Assembly (NCBI GenBank): GCA_025201705.1
Contig: MU616686.1
Coordinates: 1-55,939 of the forward strand
Origin: Dissophora ornata
Lineage: Eukaryota > Mortierellomycota > Mortierellomycetes > Mortierellales > Mortierellaceae
Length of the DNA: 55,939 bases
Direction of reading: 5' to 3'
The translations under genes and the position numbers were made by a program. Shown here piece by piece: positions 20,981-31,777 of the stretch (position 1 is its first letter; every line of letters starts with the position of its first letter). The notes beneath the pieces are model-generated. The model was given only the letters and a program-made list of their open reading frames with translations. It was not told where the DNA came from and did no database searches.

Positions 20981-22674
20981 CTACTTCTTCTCACGGACCG
21001 AACTGATGTTTGAGTTGACTTTGGTCAAGGTCGTGCCAGAAGTGGTGGTGTCGGCTCCTGTCGCGGTCCCTCTGCCATTTCCAGTAACCGCTCGAGTGTA
21101 CTGAAACGACCTACGAGCCTGTTCTCTCTCCTCAGCCAGGTGAGGTGGGATATCGGATGCCATAATTTCATGCACCTGCTCCAAGGTGAGCTCTGACAAC
21201 TCCTTGGCGGACAGATCCGACTGGGCGAGAGGGTAATTGTTCTCGGAAAAGATCCAGTCTGAAGGGACAGGTGCGCGTGTTGCTACCATGGTATCGACCT
21301 CGGCCTGGATCACTTTGCAGAAATCATCCAGAGGCAAATCGTTGTAATCGTCATTGAAGGGGTTCTCAATTTCGTAACCGATACCCAAGATTCCCAGGAG
21401 AGTGAACGCAGCGAGCATGGTGGCAAGGATCATGAGTCCACCCATGTTGGCAACCAGCTGGAAGGGAAGAGCCAGGAGATAGATCCAAGTAGCATGGTGC
21501 AAGTGGATCGAGTAGGCAAGAGGGATGGGGGTGCGCAAGATACGCTCGAATCCGGTCAAGCAGTCAACCAAAGAGACCAGGGCATTGTTCATCATGGTGA
21601 GTGTAGCAGGGTCGAGCTTGCCCTTGTTGCTGCAGCTTTTGATGTAGCTTCCGATGTAGTAGGACAGCTCGACAGGGATGTTGGTTGGCGTCAAAAAGTC
21701 AAAAGCGAGTGCTTGCTGCCTTGATGCACGACGGCCTCGGAGGCCTTGGGCAAACGTTCCGCTGACACGCCCGCCGGCGGGTGACAGGGACGACAATTGG
21801 GAGGGTTGATTTTGTTGCTGATTCTGTGGCAGGTTCTGAGGGGGTTGGAGATGACCTGCAGGGGAAATCGACTCGAGATCAGTGGGGATATCGACACGCC
21901 AGTCCATGGGCTGGGTCGATGTAGGGATGGAGTATTTTGGAATGTGACTGAGCAAGTCGACCATGTCATCGTAGTTGTAGCCATACTCCTCGCGCAGATA
22001 GTGTTTGGTGGCGAATGAAAAGGCGATGAGGAGGTTGATCGCAGACTTTTTCTCGAGAAGGTCGCGGGTCTCGGACTCGGCAACGCAGACCCAGATACCG
22101 CGGGTCAAGTTGCGGATGCAGAGTGTCATCTGGGACCACAAACGACGCCCCTCCCAATACCTGTCGTATGCTAAGTTAAGGTTGCACAAATCGAATGGAC
22201 TGTTGATTAACAAGTGGATGCATGCACATGCATGTTTTTGCTTGTAACACACGAGCCGTAGATGGTGGCGCAGCGCATGACAACTGACAAAGGCGATCCG
22301 GGGCGATCGTCAAGGATGCTTACCGGTGTTGGTGCGGAAGACCAGCAGAAGGGAGACGACCATGCCCATGACTGAGACCAGGTTCTAGATCCATATGCGT
22401 ATGCAATTGAGAGGCAACAGGCTAACGGTCAATTGCTTTTGTTCTGTAAGAGCCATGTGGCAGTGCAGGTAGTGCATTCGAGTGGGCCCCACTTGCTTAC
22501 CAGGGAATAGCCCATCTTCCAGCCAGTGTATCTACTAATCACATAGACCACTGCAGAGTAAATACCGACCAGCATCACCTGCCACCAGATCTGGAGGATA
22601 ACGGTGCCTTTGAGACGCAGCATCAAGGGCCAGCGACTGCTCACATGGACAGTGGTGCCGTATTTGCGGGGCAT
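20981..22674 (-). CDS. Bestrophin-like anion channel (UPF0187/RFP-TM family)
   Basis: Three exons, 22674-22501, 22384-22324 and 22170-20981, 474 residues. Hydrophobic helices at about residues 20-50 and 60-75 precede the hallmark TNTAYDRYWEGRRLW. A long polar insert (Pro/Gln/Ser-rich) is followed by PVELSYYIGSYI, a further helix pair (ATWIYLLALPFQLVANMGGLMILATMLAAFTLLGI in two parts) and IGYEIENPFNDDYNDLPLDDFC, all typical of the fungal and bacterial branch of the family. These proteins form pentameric chloride-type channels; the substrate here is not determined. The exon junctions restore the conserved motif exactly, which supports the model. Confidence 0.93.
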
Positions 22675-24061
22675 GGCTGTAGATGTGAATGCAGATGTGA
22701 ATGTGAATGGGAAGTGGGGGGATGAGAGGAATCAGGAACGAGTGCTGCCGTTGTGCGTGTTTGGTTGCTTCCTCGAAAAGAGCAAGTGGGATGTGATGGG
22801 GACAGGAAAGGAGGGGGGCGTCAATTGCTTTCTGCTGCGACACAGGGGAGAATGCAGCAGGGGAGAGGTGAGGAGGAGAAGAGAGAGAGGAGAGAGGGGG
22901 CGGGAGAAAGTACGGACCCAGTATTTTAAAGCACACACGCAGGCCCGTTCCTTTGTGGTCTGTCTGCACCTTGTTTTGCCCTAGCCCATCCCCCCGCCGT
23001 GATTTCGTCGAGTACCGCCTCGCCCACAATAAATTACGCTCAACACCCAGGGCATCCACTCAGTTGCCACCATATCCTCGCCCTCTTGGCAAAGCAACGA
23101 CGTGTTCAATGAATGGCATGCATGCCCACACCTGTCTCTCTCTCTCTTCTCCGAGGACCTGAGTGTGAGTGTGCCGATCAGGCGTTCGCTCGATCGGTGT
23201 GCCTCAGGCTCACATAACCACATCCGCCGTGTCTTTATTTCATTTCCTTCAGCCCTCGCCTTGTCCGCCGCCGTTCAAAAACAGCAAATGAGGGTCCAGC
23301 AGGTCTTTTCCTAATCTGGCCAACAAGCGTAAATTTGCCTTGTGTGCAAACATTACAAACCTCGCAGGCTCAACCGTCAGGCCGCCCCTCTTTCCCCAAA
23401 AACGGTTTTTAGACGGAAAAGGGGAAGCGATGGTGTATGTTTGAAGGGCCCTGGATCTGTTCGAGTGTACGTATTAACAATACAAAGACTGCATGGCGCA
23501 GCTGGCGACAGGGGGCTTTCTCGTCGGGTGTCGGATGTGCTTTGAAATCTGAACCAGTGGCAACCACTTATGAAATTGCATTTCTGACTATTTTTACCTA
23601 TCCCGTTACCTTCATTAAATCTCCGTCCAAACAGCCGCACTGGCACTGGAAAAGTTGGTCGTGTGAGCAACTATTTCCCGCTCACCAACCATGTAATGCT
23701 CTCTATCTCCACTGTGCTCAAAGTTTACCAGGCAACAGCTCCCCATCTTCTAGGAAGTGCTTTGTTTATTAAGCGCAAAGAGAGCAAATGCCCGGCTAAT
23801 GTATTCGACGTATTAACATATTCTTGTTCCTGTAACGCTCCTAGGGTCCGGTGTCCCACGCTAGCCGCATCTGAAGAATAGCGCCAGCCCGTGCGCACGC
23901 AATTGCCCGCCATCCAGCTGCAGACGTACCATTCCACCCAGATGCTGGTACCCATAACAACCACTGCGAGACATGCCTGTACCAAGTCAGGCGGGAAAGG
24001 ATATGCAGGGTCACAAAGATGATAAGATCCACATGGTTGTTTCCGGGAGAGACAACCAGTG
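22675..24061. other. Long intergenic region, no gene found
   Basis: About 1.4 kb between the bestrophin start and the LTO1 stop. Near the bestrophin start there is a TGAATG-type short repeat (22680-22712) and a purine tract (GAGAGAGAGG and similar, about 22868-22910). Open frames on both strands show no recognisable domain or consistent splice pattern. A small lineage-specific gene or non-coding RNA cannot be excluded from the sequence alone. Confidence 0.5.
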
Positions 24062-24729
24062 TTAATAAAACATCTTGCTTTTAGGCGCCTCTGCGTATCG
24101 CTCGGTAGTCTGCATTGCAGATGCCACCGTCTTGAATTTGCCGCGAATCCTGTCCAAAAGTGCAATCACGTCGTCATCCAATTGATTTTGGCGCGGGAAC
24201 GAGTCGATTAGGTCCTGAAGTGAATTGATTTTCTTTAGAGTCCTTTGAAACGCCATCCGAGGGAGGAAAAATAATAATACATTAGAGGGGGCGCAGGCTA
24301 AAAACAAAAAGAGGTTTTTGCTTGCAATTGTCATTGGCTTACTTCTCTGAAATACGCTCAGAGTCCAATTGAGCAAGAGCCTTCCAAAGCTGGGCACAAC
24401 CTGCGTAATAACCAACTTCGCGAGAGAGCTCGAATCCTTTTTCACAGCCCATGACCCTCCCTTCGATTACCCCGTTCCTCACTCCCGCCGCCAGGCCATC
24501 CTCTCGGCCATACTCAACAAACCTGACCAGCAACAAACGAAAAAGGGTTAGGGTTGGGAGCCTCGCAGTTGCTTGTGTGTGATGATCTGATCTGATCTGA
24601 TTTGATCTAATCTTGAAATGGACTACATCTTGAACCTGTACAGGTTCCACTGCGAACCTACATGTTCTCGAGATGGACCAAGCTGTCCAGATCCAGTTCT
24701 TTGGGCAGCTCTTGTGCAGTGTCAGCCAT
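24062..24729 (-). CDS. LTO1: LTO1 homologue (ORAOV1, Yae1 partner)
   Basis: Three exons, 24729-24662, 24522-24343 and 24242-24062, 142 residues, close to the usual length of about 137. The core is a deca-GX3 motif: glycine every four residues in YGREDGLAAGVRNGVIEGR and onward, then GFELSREVGYYAGC. With Yae1, LTO1 acts as an adaptor that delivers Fe-S clusters to the ribosome-recycling ATPase Rli1/ABCE1. The first exon carries only 22 codons, and the split ATG codon at the first junction (AT|G) makes LENMFVEYG. The last exon is charged and helical, ending KSKMFY. Downstream of, and on the same strand as, the subtilase gene. Confidence 0.87.
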
Positions 24730-24979
24730 TACAGATTGTTGGATGCAGATTGAAGAACAGTGTTTAATATTCAATGGGAGCACTCGTTTTAATGGCATTG
24801 CTTCATGCTTCTATTTGTAATACACATTTCATGTGACCGTGGAAATATTATGGCAGCCCTCGGCTTTATTTCTACATTTCTATATGGTTATCATGTTGGG
24901 TGTAGTGAGCGCCAATGGTTCTGCAGGTAGTCTATGCAGGGGTTTATGGACCCAAAATTCGCCTATTCCACCGCTGATT

Positions 24980-27900
24980 TCACAGGGAGAATGGCGCCGA
25001 CAAATGCGACTCAAAGTCCATGTCATTATCTGGGTTTCCAAAGTGCTTCAGTAGTGAAACTCGTAGCCTGTAGTTCTGTCTCTCCGTTGTATTCACCGCT
25101 GTTGTCGACGTTCCATCCTCCTTCAGCAGCAGTCCGTCCCACCCCATGACCTGGAACGCATTTCCTTCTATCAGATCGTTCCTTGGAATGTAGCGTGCAA
25201 TACCACCATGGAGGACACCGTAACTCTTGACCTGGTAAGGGTCATCGCCTTGGTCAGACACCAGGTCTAGGACAAGGATCTCGCTGGCAGTAATCATGCG
25301 GAACACGATCTTCATAGTTCCAGGGTTTTTGCGAACGCGACTGCCAGTGGCAGGCGGAGGAGAGGGCGAAGGAGAGGGCGAAGAGCTAACCTGGTCTGCA
25401 AAGGCGCCACTATCGGCCTGGTCTGCAGAGGTGCTACTATCGACCGATTTGAAATTGGAATGGGCACGGAGAGGACGTCCGCGGGTATCGAAAATGCGCA
25501 GACCGAAGGATGGCTCGAGGATATTGACCGTCTTGTAGTCACCTTGCATACCCATATACGGCACATGAATCACAGGAGACTCTACACTGACAGTCGCGGG
25601 AGTGAAGCGTACGTACCCAGAGTAGATGACGTACTTTAAGGGATCGGTGCTGGGGCCAGTGAATGTCAGATTGACAGTGACAGATGAGCCAGGTAAGACA
25701 GTAATATTGCTCTGGGGAATCTCGACCGAGGCCTCAGCGGCGATAAGCTGGGGGGTCTTCTCGATCGTCATATCCTTGCCAAAGGGCTGCACTCCCGCGG
25801 CTGGGATGACCTGGATCACGTACTCTAGAGGGGTCTTGCCGTTGTTGGTGACAGTTATCATCTGAGCCGAGTTCATGTTTACAGTATCGTTGAGAGCGAT
25901 GCGGGATGGTGTGACGACGGCCTGGGTATTGAGGACATCCATCATGCTGAGCAATCCGGCGCCCTGTTGAGTGACGGAGGCGTATCCCTCAAAGCCCTTC
26001 TGCTGCATGCGCGGCTGGGCAGTGTTTTGAAAAGCGGTCTTGATGGCGTTGGCCGAGCGGTCTGCATTGGGACGACCCTCGAGGTAAAGTGCGACACATC
26101 CCACGATGTAAGGCGTAGCCATCGAAGTGCCTGAGAGTGAAGCATATGATCCAAGCTATTTAGGATGGATATTTATATATAAAGTCGTTAATTTAACAGA
26201 CAGCTGGAATGTTACGTTTCAGACTCAAGGGGTGAATTCAGTTTGTTTCTCTTACCTTGACGGGGAATGTCGACCAGATCTGTCCGCCTGGCGCTGAAAT
26301 ATCTGGCTTTGGGTTCAGCTCAGAGTCGGGCCCCATCGAGGAGAAGATGGATAGAAAGCCTCCGTTTGGGTTATAGACTTTCTTGGGACCATTGCCCGGA
26401 GCAAGTTTGATCCCTTCCACCTCCTTCTTTTCCCCCTGGATCATCTGCAGCAGATATTCGCCGTCGTCCAATGTGATGCACCTGACTTTAATCGTTGCAC
26501 CTGCGGTGTCCGCAGCAAATCCATTAGACGGCACATTGTCCATTAAAATGACTCCTGTAGCGTTGGCCATGGCCGCGTTTGCAATCTTGATCCTGAATGT
26601 GCAGTCGCCGCGACGGATCAGTGCGATTTTACCGGTCAAGTCCGTGGTGATTGTTGTGCACGCATCATCTTTGACCTGGCCAGAAGTTCCTGGCGAGATC
26701 TGAACGAGTGTCGAATTTGCAAGGTCCATATTGGCATCACCAACATACAGAATTGGACGAGGCTCCTCACTGCTTGCAGATTCGCTCGCACCTTCTTCGT
26801 TCACCGTGATTGGCACATCGCTGTCGTTTAGACTCTGGCGCGTGAGTGCTGTCTGATCAACAGTAAAGTACATGTTACTCCTGGACTCATTCTCGGTTGA
26901 CGCGACGGTGATGACAGAATCGGCAACACCGGGTGAGGACGACTGGAAGAGTCCCATCTGACCCTCATTACCCATAGCTGCCACAATGATGGTTCCATTT
27001 CTGGCCAATGCATCCGCGAGACGAGCTTCACGATCCTGGCGCCAGCCGCCTGGGCCTCCAAGCGAAAGGTTGATGATATGCATTCCATCGCTGGCAGCAC
27101 GGAGTAGAGCCATCATGATCAAGTCGTTGCTTGTGCCACCCTTGCACCCAAACACTCTGTAGGCGCCAAGAGTTGCTAAAGTGGGCCAGATAGAAACAGA
27201 CAGCGTTAGATAAACGAAAATTCATTTTCAATGCATTGTTCGAGCGGTTTTGTTACCTTCAGGAGCCACGCCGGTGAAGCTGGTATCATTAGCTGCGATG
27301 ATACCTGCGACGTGGGTGCCATGTCCGTCGCATTCGGTCATTGGATCATCATCAGGAGTGTTTCCATCGTCTCCAACCAAATCTGCTCCATAGGCGACCT
27401 TGCATCCTGGCCCAAAGCATCCACCAAGAGCTGGGTGCTGGTTTTCAATATTAAATCATAATAGAAAATACGGTTTTAGTATTACATATTGTCATGGATG
27501 TGGAAAGTAACGTATCCTCAGCGATGGTTGAAAGGGATACGTGACTCACACGATAGTCGACCCCAGAGTCGATGATACCAATCTTGATGCCTTTTCCGAA
27601 TAGTTTGAGCGATTCGTGTACTTCCTTGACGCCGGTGAGATCATGACTATCGTTGTATTTAAAATAACGCTTCGTATATGATCAGAAATTTGAAAATACA
27701 CCCAATCCGTGTTGAGGATTTTGAACACTAGGAGAAACAGGACCGGATCATACACTGGATATATCTTCAACTGAGGACCACCCTGAGCAGAGGCGGGGAC
27801 TTGCTCTTGGGAAAAATCCGGTCGCTCATGCATAACCTGAAAGATAAAGAAACGAGTGTAATCAAGTCAGTACAACTTTAATCTGCTTATTCAAGAGCTC

Positions 27901-28361
27901 GAGCAGGAGCTCAAAAAAAAAAAAGGACCACTACTCACCACAGGCTCGACCATCCTGATTCCGGGTATTTGGTCAAGAATTTCTTTCAAGACCTTGTCAT
28001 CTCTGACAGTGATCGATACTGCATTCAACACGTCCCAAAACTCATGTCGCATAGTGATTCCCGAGTGTATCTTGACAAGTTCTGAAAACCTTGAATGCTG
28101 ATCAAACTGGTCATGAAAATCGATCCAATACGCATTTTCAATCACATTGTCGACCAAATCCGCAGAGCGAATAATCGGCTCCTGAAACTGGAGGTGGTGA
28201 TGTTTGTATCCACCCACGGAGACACCGCCATCAGATATGACCTTCACATTATTCAGCACACGTGAAATACGCTGGGAGGATACAAGAGGAGGATGCGAGG
28301 GTGGGAATGAGAGGAGGAGGGATGCAGCCGAAAGAGAGAGAATGAAGGATGGGAACTTCAT
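24980..28361 (-). CDS. Secreted subtilisin-like serine protease with PA-type insert (S8)
   Basis: Six exons: 28361-27939, 27836-27754, 27646-27550, 27437-27257, 27175-26256 and 26155-24980, 959 residues. A signal peptide spans residues 1-29. The propeptide covers about 30-165. The catalytic triad is Asp in IIDSGVDY (about residue 195), His in DGHGTHVAG (240) and Ser in SGTSMATP (579); the oxyanion Asn is in AAMGNEG. A protease-associated (PA) domain is inserted between His and Ser (VLIRRGDCTF-like text: IALIRRGDCTFRIKIANA). After the Ser a long beta-rich region resembles the Fn3-like domains of C5a-peptidase/Vpr-type subtilases. The enzyme is probably secreted or cell-wall bound. An ATG at 28454 is in frame but would bury the signal peptide. 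A (SPSP) linker of about six residues lies near 25370. Confidence 0.94.
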
Positions 28362-28976
28362 CTCTAAAACTTCTTTCGTGCTAGTTGCGATGTGGTTGGG
28401 AGATGCTGGCGAGTTGGGCGTGCGGATTTGAGTTCTTGAAATCGAACCGACCAAGATAAATAACGAGGGATAAAAGTGATTAAAGCAGTGGCGATAGAGG
28501 GACGGAAAAAGTGGAGGTTGGAGAAGGGGAACGATTATATATTTGCTTTCCTCACTCGCTTGGTTGCCACTCTAACCCGGCGGCTGAAAGCCCGATGTTT
28601 TCCTAACTGTCTCAAGATCTTTATTGACTAGGGTGAACACGAACACGCGAACACAACGGTTATTTCTATCCAATGCCGTTCCATATTCCAACCTATACCC
28701 CCCACTTCGTCTACTCTTGCCCTTCCTTGCATACACTCTCATCCAGACCAACAGATGAAACCCCAGGATCGCCATAGTTGCAACTACCCAACTATGGCGA
28801 TCGTGATGTTTCATTGGCCAGCCTCCACGCGTCTTGTGCATCATGTGACATGTTCCTCTGAGTGCGAGTCACGTAGCAATTACCCACAACAATAAAAAAA
28901 AAAAAAAGGGAAGCGCGCAAGAGTCAAGAGAGCCAGCACCTTTCCACGCAGCGCACGTTAGCATAGCATATTTACC
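28362..28976. promoter_or_regulatory. Divergent region between subtilase and RRP43
   Basis: The region holds a TATATAAT on the reverse strand at about 28541-28534, about 175 bp before the subtilase start. It also holds a long inverted repeat at 28754-28814 (separate entry) and an A14 run just upstream of RRP43 (about 28893-28906). Confidence 0.5.
28754..28814. repeat. Interrupted palindrome with a perfect 14-bp stem
   Basis: The left arm GATCGCCATAGTTG (28767-28780) and right arm CAACTATGGCGATC (28789-28802) are perfect reverse complements around an 8-bp loop. The symmetry resumes further out with ATGAAAC (28754-28760) and GTTTCAT (28808-28814) after a mismatched spacer. It could form a hairpin or be a binding site for a dimeric protein. 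Confidence 0.85.
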
Positions 28977-30045
28977 ATGGCATCAACAAGCCTGGCCACG
29001 TCGCCCGCCTTCACATTCTCCGCATCGACCTTCCAGAAATTACATCCAACTGAATACTTTCGCAAATTCATCTCACAAGGAGTGCGCCCCGATGGTCGTC
29101 TGCTCAATGGCTTTCGCCCCACCACAGTTCATTACGGAGTGATCACTACCGCCAACGGTTCTGCCATGGTCCGCATCGGTGGCACCACTGTTGTTTGCGG
29201 AGTCAAGGCTGAAGTTGCTGAGCCCAAACTGGATGCTCCCGATCAGGGCTACCTTGGTGCGTACCCCAGTCAACCTTTTACAGCATTGACCTAGAGGTTG
29301 AAAAAAATCTGTCTGACCCCCGTCAGCTCTGCGTTTTTCTCCCTCTGTTTAGTGCCAAATGTCGATCTTTCGCCCATCTGCTCTAGTGCTTTCAAACCAG
29401 GCCCTCCAAGTGAGCAGGCCCAGGTAGTATCCGACGCAATTAACCGCGTCTTGAAGGAGAGCAGCGTTCTGAATCTCAAGGATTTGTGTATCGAGGAGAG
29501 CAAGGCTGTTTGGGCACTATGGGTCGATGTTGTCTGCGTGAGCTATGATGGAAACATTTATGACGCCGCCTTGGCCTCTGTCATGGCTGCTCTCACCAAT
29601 GGTATGCCACAATCACTTGATGTATAAGTAGGCAGGGTTTCAATATCGCGATTTATCAACATGGCTAATACGTGTATGAACATACTGTTACCTGTTTTTA
29701 GTCCGCATTCGCAAACCAACATACGAAGAGGGCGTTGTCAAAGTATCTGGATCAGAATCTGCCAATGACGAGAATTCATTCAAGTTGAATCTATCAAGGA
29801 CACCTCTGAGCTCATCGTTCGCACTATTTGATACCACCTTGACGCTGCTTGCAGATCCCAACTTTGCTGAAGAATCAATTAGTCAAGGTCAGATCTCTGT
29901 CACTCTCGACGAGCATGGGCAGCTGTGCGCAGTCTCAAAGGTCGGCGCTGCATCGAGTTCACAGGCGTTGCTGAAGAGCTGCGTGGAACGGGCAAGAGAG
30001 CGTAGTCGGGAGTTGCGGTCCATCATGAGTCAACAACATCAATAA
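28977..30045 (+). CDS. RRP43: Exosome complex subunit RRP43 (EXOSC8 family)
   Basis: Three exons, 28977-29256, 29353-29601 and 29702-30045, 290 residues. The N-terminus PTEYFRKFISQGVRPDGR is the signature of the RNase PH-like ring subunits. It continues with GSAMVRIGGTTVVCGVKAEVAEP, and the second domain contains CIEESKAVWALWVDVVC. RRP43 is one of the six catalytically inactive ring subunits of the RNA exosome, acting in nucleus and cytoplasm in 3'-5' processing and decay. No phosphorolytic active-site set is visible, as expected. Length and domain order are normal. Convergent with the AC40 gene, with about 180 bp between stops. Confidence 0.94.
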
Positions 30046-30226
30046 ACCACCATTACTTCATCCTATCAGCAAGTCCACACAGTCAACCGTAAAAGAGGCA
30101 TTATTACTCTTGAAAAAGGTGTATTATTATAACATGCAGGAAACGAAAGGCAGAGGAGGGTGACATGACTATGTGATGGTGATGAAGATGATGAAGATGA
30201 CGATGCTAAAGAAACGATCTCAACCA

Positions 30227-31634
30227 TTATTCGGACTGGAGCGTAGCCTGGAGAGCGCGTTTAACCTGCGCGCACTTGTCCATGAGCACCTGCACAGCCT
30301 GCACCAACAAGTCCTGGGGCTCGATTGACCCAACGGATTCGATAGAGACTAAAAAGATGAAAGGGAAACAGAATAGATGTCAGTTTTCGTTTCTTTAAAG
30401 ATCAATGCTTCCCGTCGACATTTTGATCCTGTTTTGATCCTGACTTACAGATAAAGTGATCACGAACACGGGTCAGCTTGACCTTGTTCTCGAACTCTGC
30501 ATGGCGAAGAACCTCCCTTGACACAGTATCCTTCCTTGGGTTCACGACTACCGCCTTCTTGACTCCGTTTTCGACCATAATATCAACAACGCCTTCAGGG
30601 AAGCACGACTGGAACTTGACGGCGTCCTCGCCTGTAATCTCTCCATTAATCAAAATTTCTGGCAACAGGCGGTATGTCGCTGTAGCTACTGGTGACCACT
30701 TGGCGTGATCCTGTCCCAGTCCCTTTTCACAGTGCACCTCAACATCGATCTCCTGTCCTGGCCGCAGCTTTGCAATCACAATGTCGTCGTGGACAGGTGC
30801 GATAGGGCAATCCTTGAAGCGCTCAGCCTGATCACCCTTGGGATCCCAAACTAGATCGCCAGAGTAAACACTGGAATGGATATATTTCTTGAGTGGGTCC
30901 GTCTCTGTAGCGGAGGCTGCGGGGTTGTGTTTGCATTTAGCAGAAAGTCTGAAAACAATTGTGTTGAGATCCGTTGACGTCTCATCCTTGGCCTTGAAAT
31001 CAAACTTGGTAGGATCTGCCAAAATGGGCACAAGTCCCAAACGGTGCGCCAAAACCTCATCCACGACTACTGATGTGTTGTTCATGACAAAGACGTTCGA
31101 AATCGCCATCGTTGGGACCTCTGCAATCAAAATTCTTCTGAAGGCGTTGGCAATCGCTGCGTCTACTCCGATCATGTCGAACTCCATTTCGGATTTTGAG
31201 AGGCGGTTGATCTTGATCTTGAAGTTCTATTGTCGATCAGAGCACGGCAGTGGCATCAAGTTAGCAGGTGTTTCTAGGCTGAGGGCGCATTCGGACTTCA
31301 TATCATCGAGCTGATCAGGATATCGAGCACTCTTTTCAGTTGTAGTTATGTAGTTACCTCCTTGAACTTTTCAAAGTCCCACGCCAGATCAACCCCAGGG
31401 TAGTTGTGAGGAAAGTCGGTTGAGGCGGTCTAGATCGAGATAGCAATCATGAGAATTGTATTAGCCAGCTAAGAAGGGTCTTCTGCATTCCGCTGCTGTG
31501 TGTCGCTGCAAAAGCGCCATTCGGCTGTGACGGCGGACGAAACATACGCTGGTAACACGATCGCGCTCCACAATGACACGAGAGCGCAGGGTCTCAATGT
31601 CGCTGTGCTTGAAGTTCTTCTTCTCGGCGACCAT
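30227..31634 (-). CDS. RPC40: RNA polymerases I and III subunit AC40 (RPAC1)
   Basis: Four exons, 31634-31548, 31429-31358, 31226-30449 and 30348-30227, 352 residues, as usual for the family. It is the alpha-like assembly subunit shared by Pol I and Pol III, paired with AC19. Support: DFPHNYPGVD then EFDMIGVDAAIANAFRRILIAEVP, HRLGLVPI and the C-terminal RDHFIFSIESVGS, all hallmarks of the RpoA/RPB3 fold. Exon phases join these motifs without change. The N-terminal exon encodes MVAEKKNFKHSDIETLR. The gene starts about 143 bp downstream of the stop of the large unknown gene on the same strand. Confidence 0.95.
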
Positions 31635-31777
31635 GGCGATGTAGTGGGAGGATTGGGTGACAGTGACAAGTTGGCAATTGTGCAGAATGTGGAGCTCCAG
31701 AACAAATAAAAAAAATTGAACAACAAAAAACAATCTACGTCACCAAGACTGCTTTTTAACATTACACTTTTGCCTGA

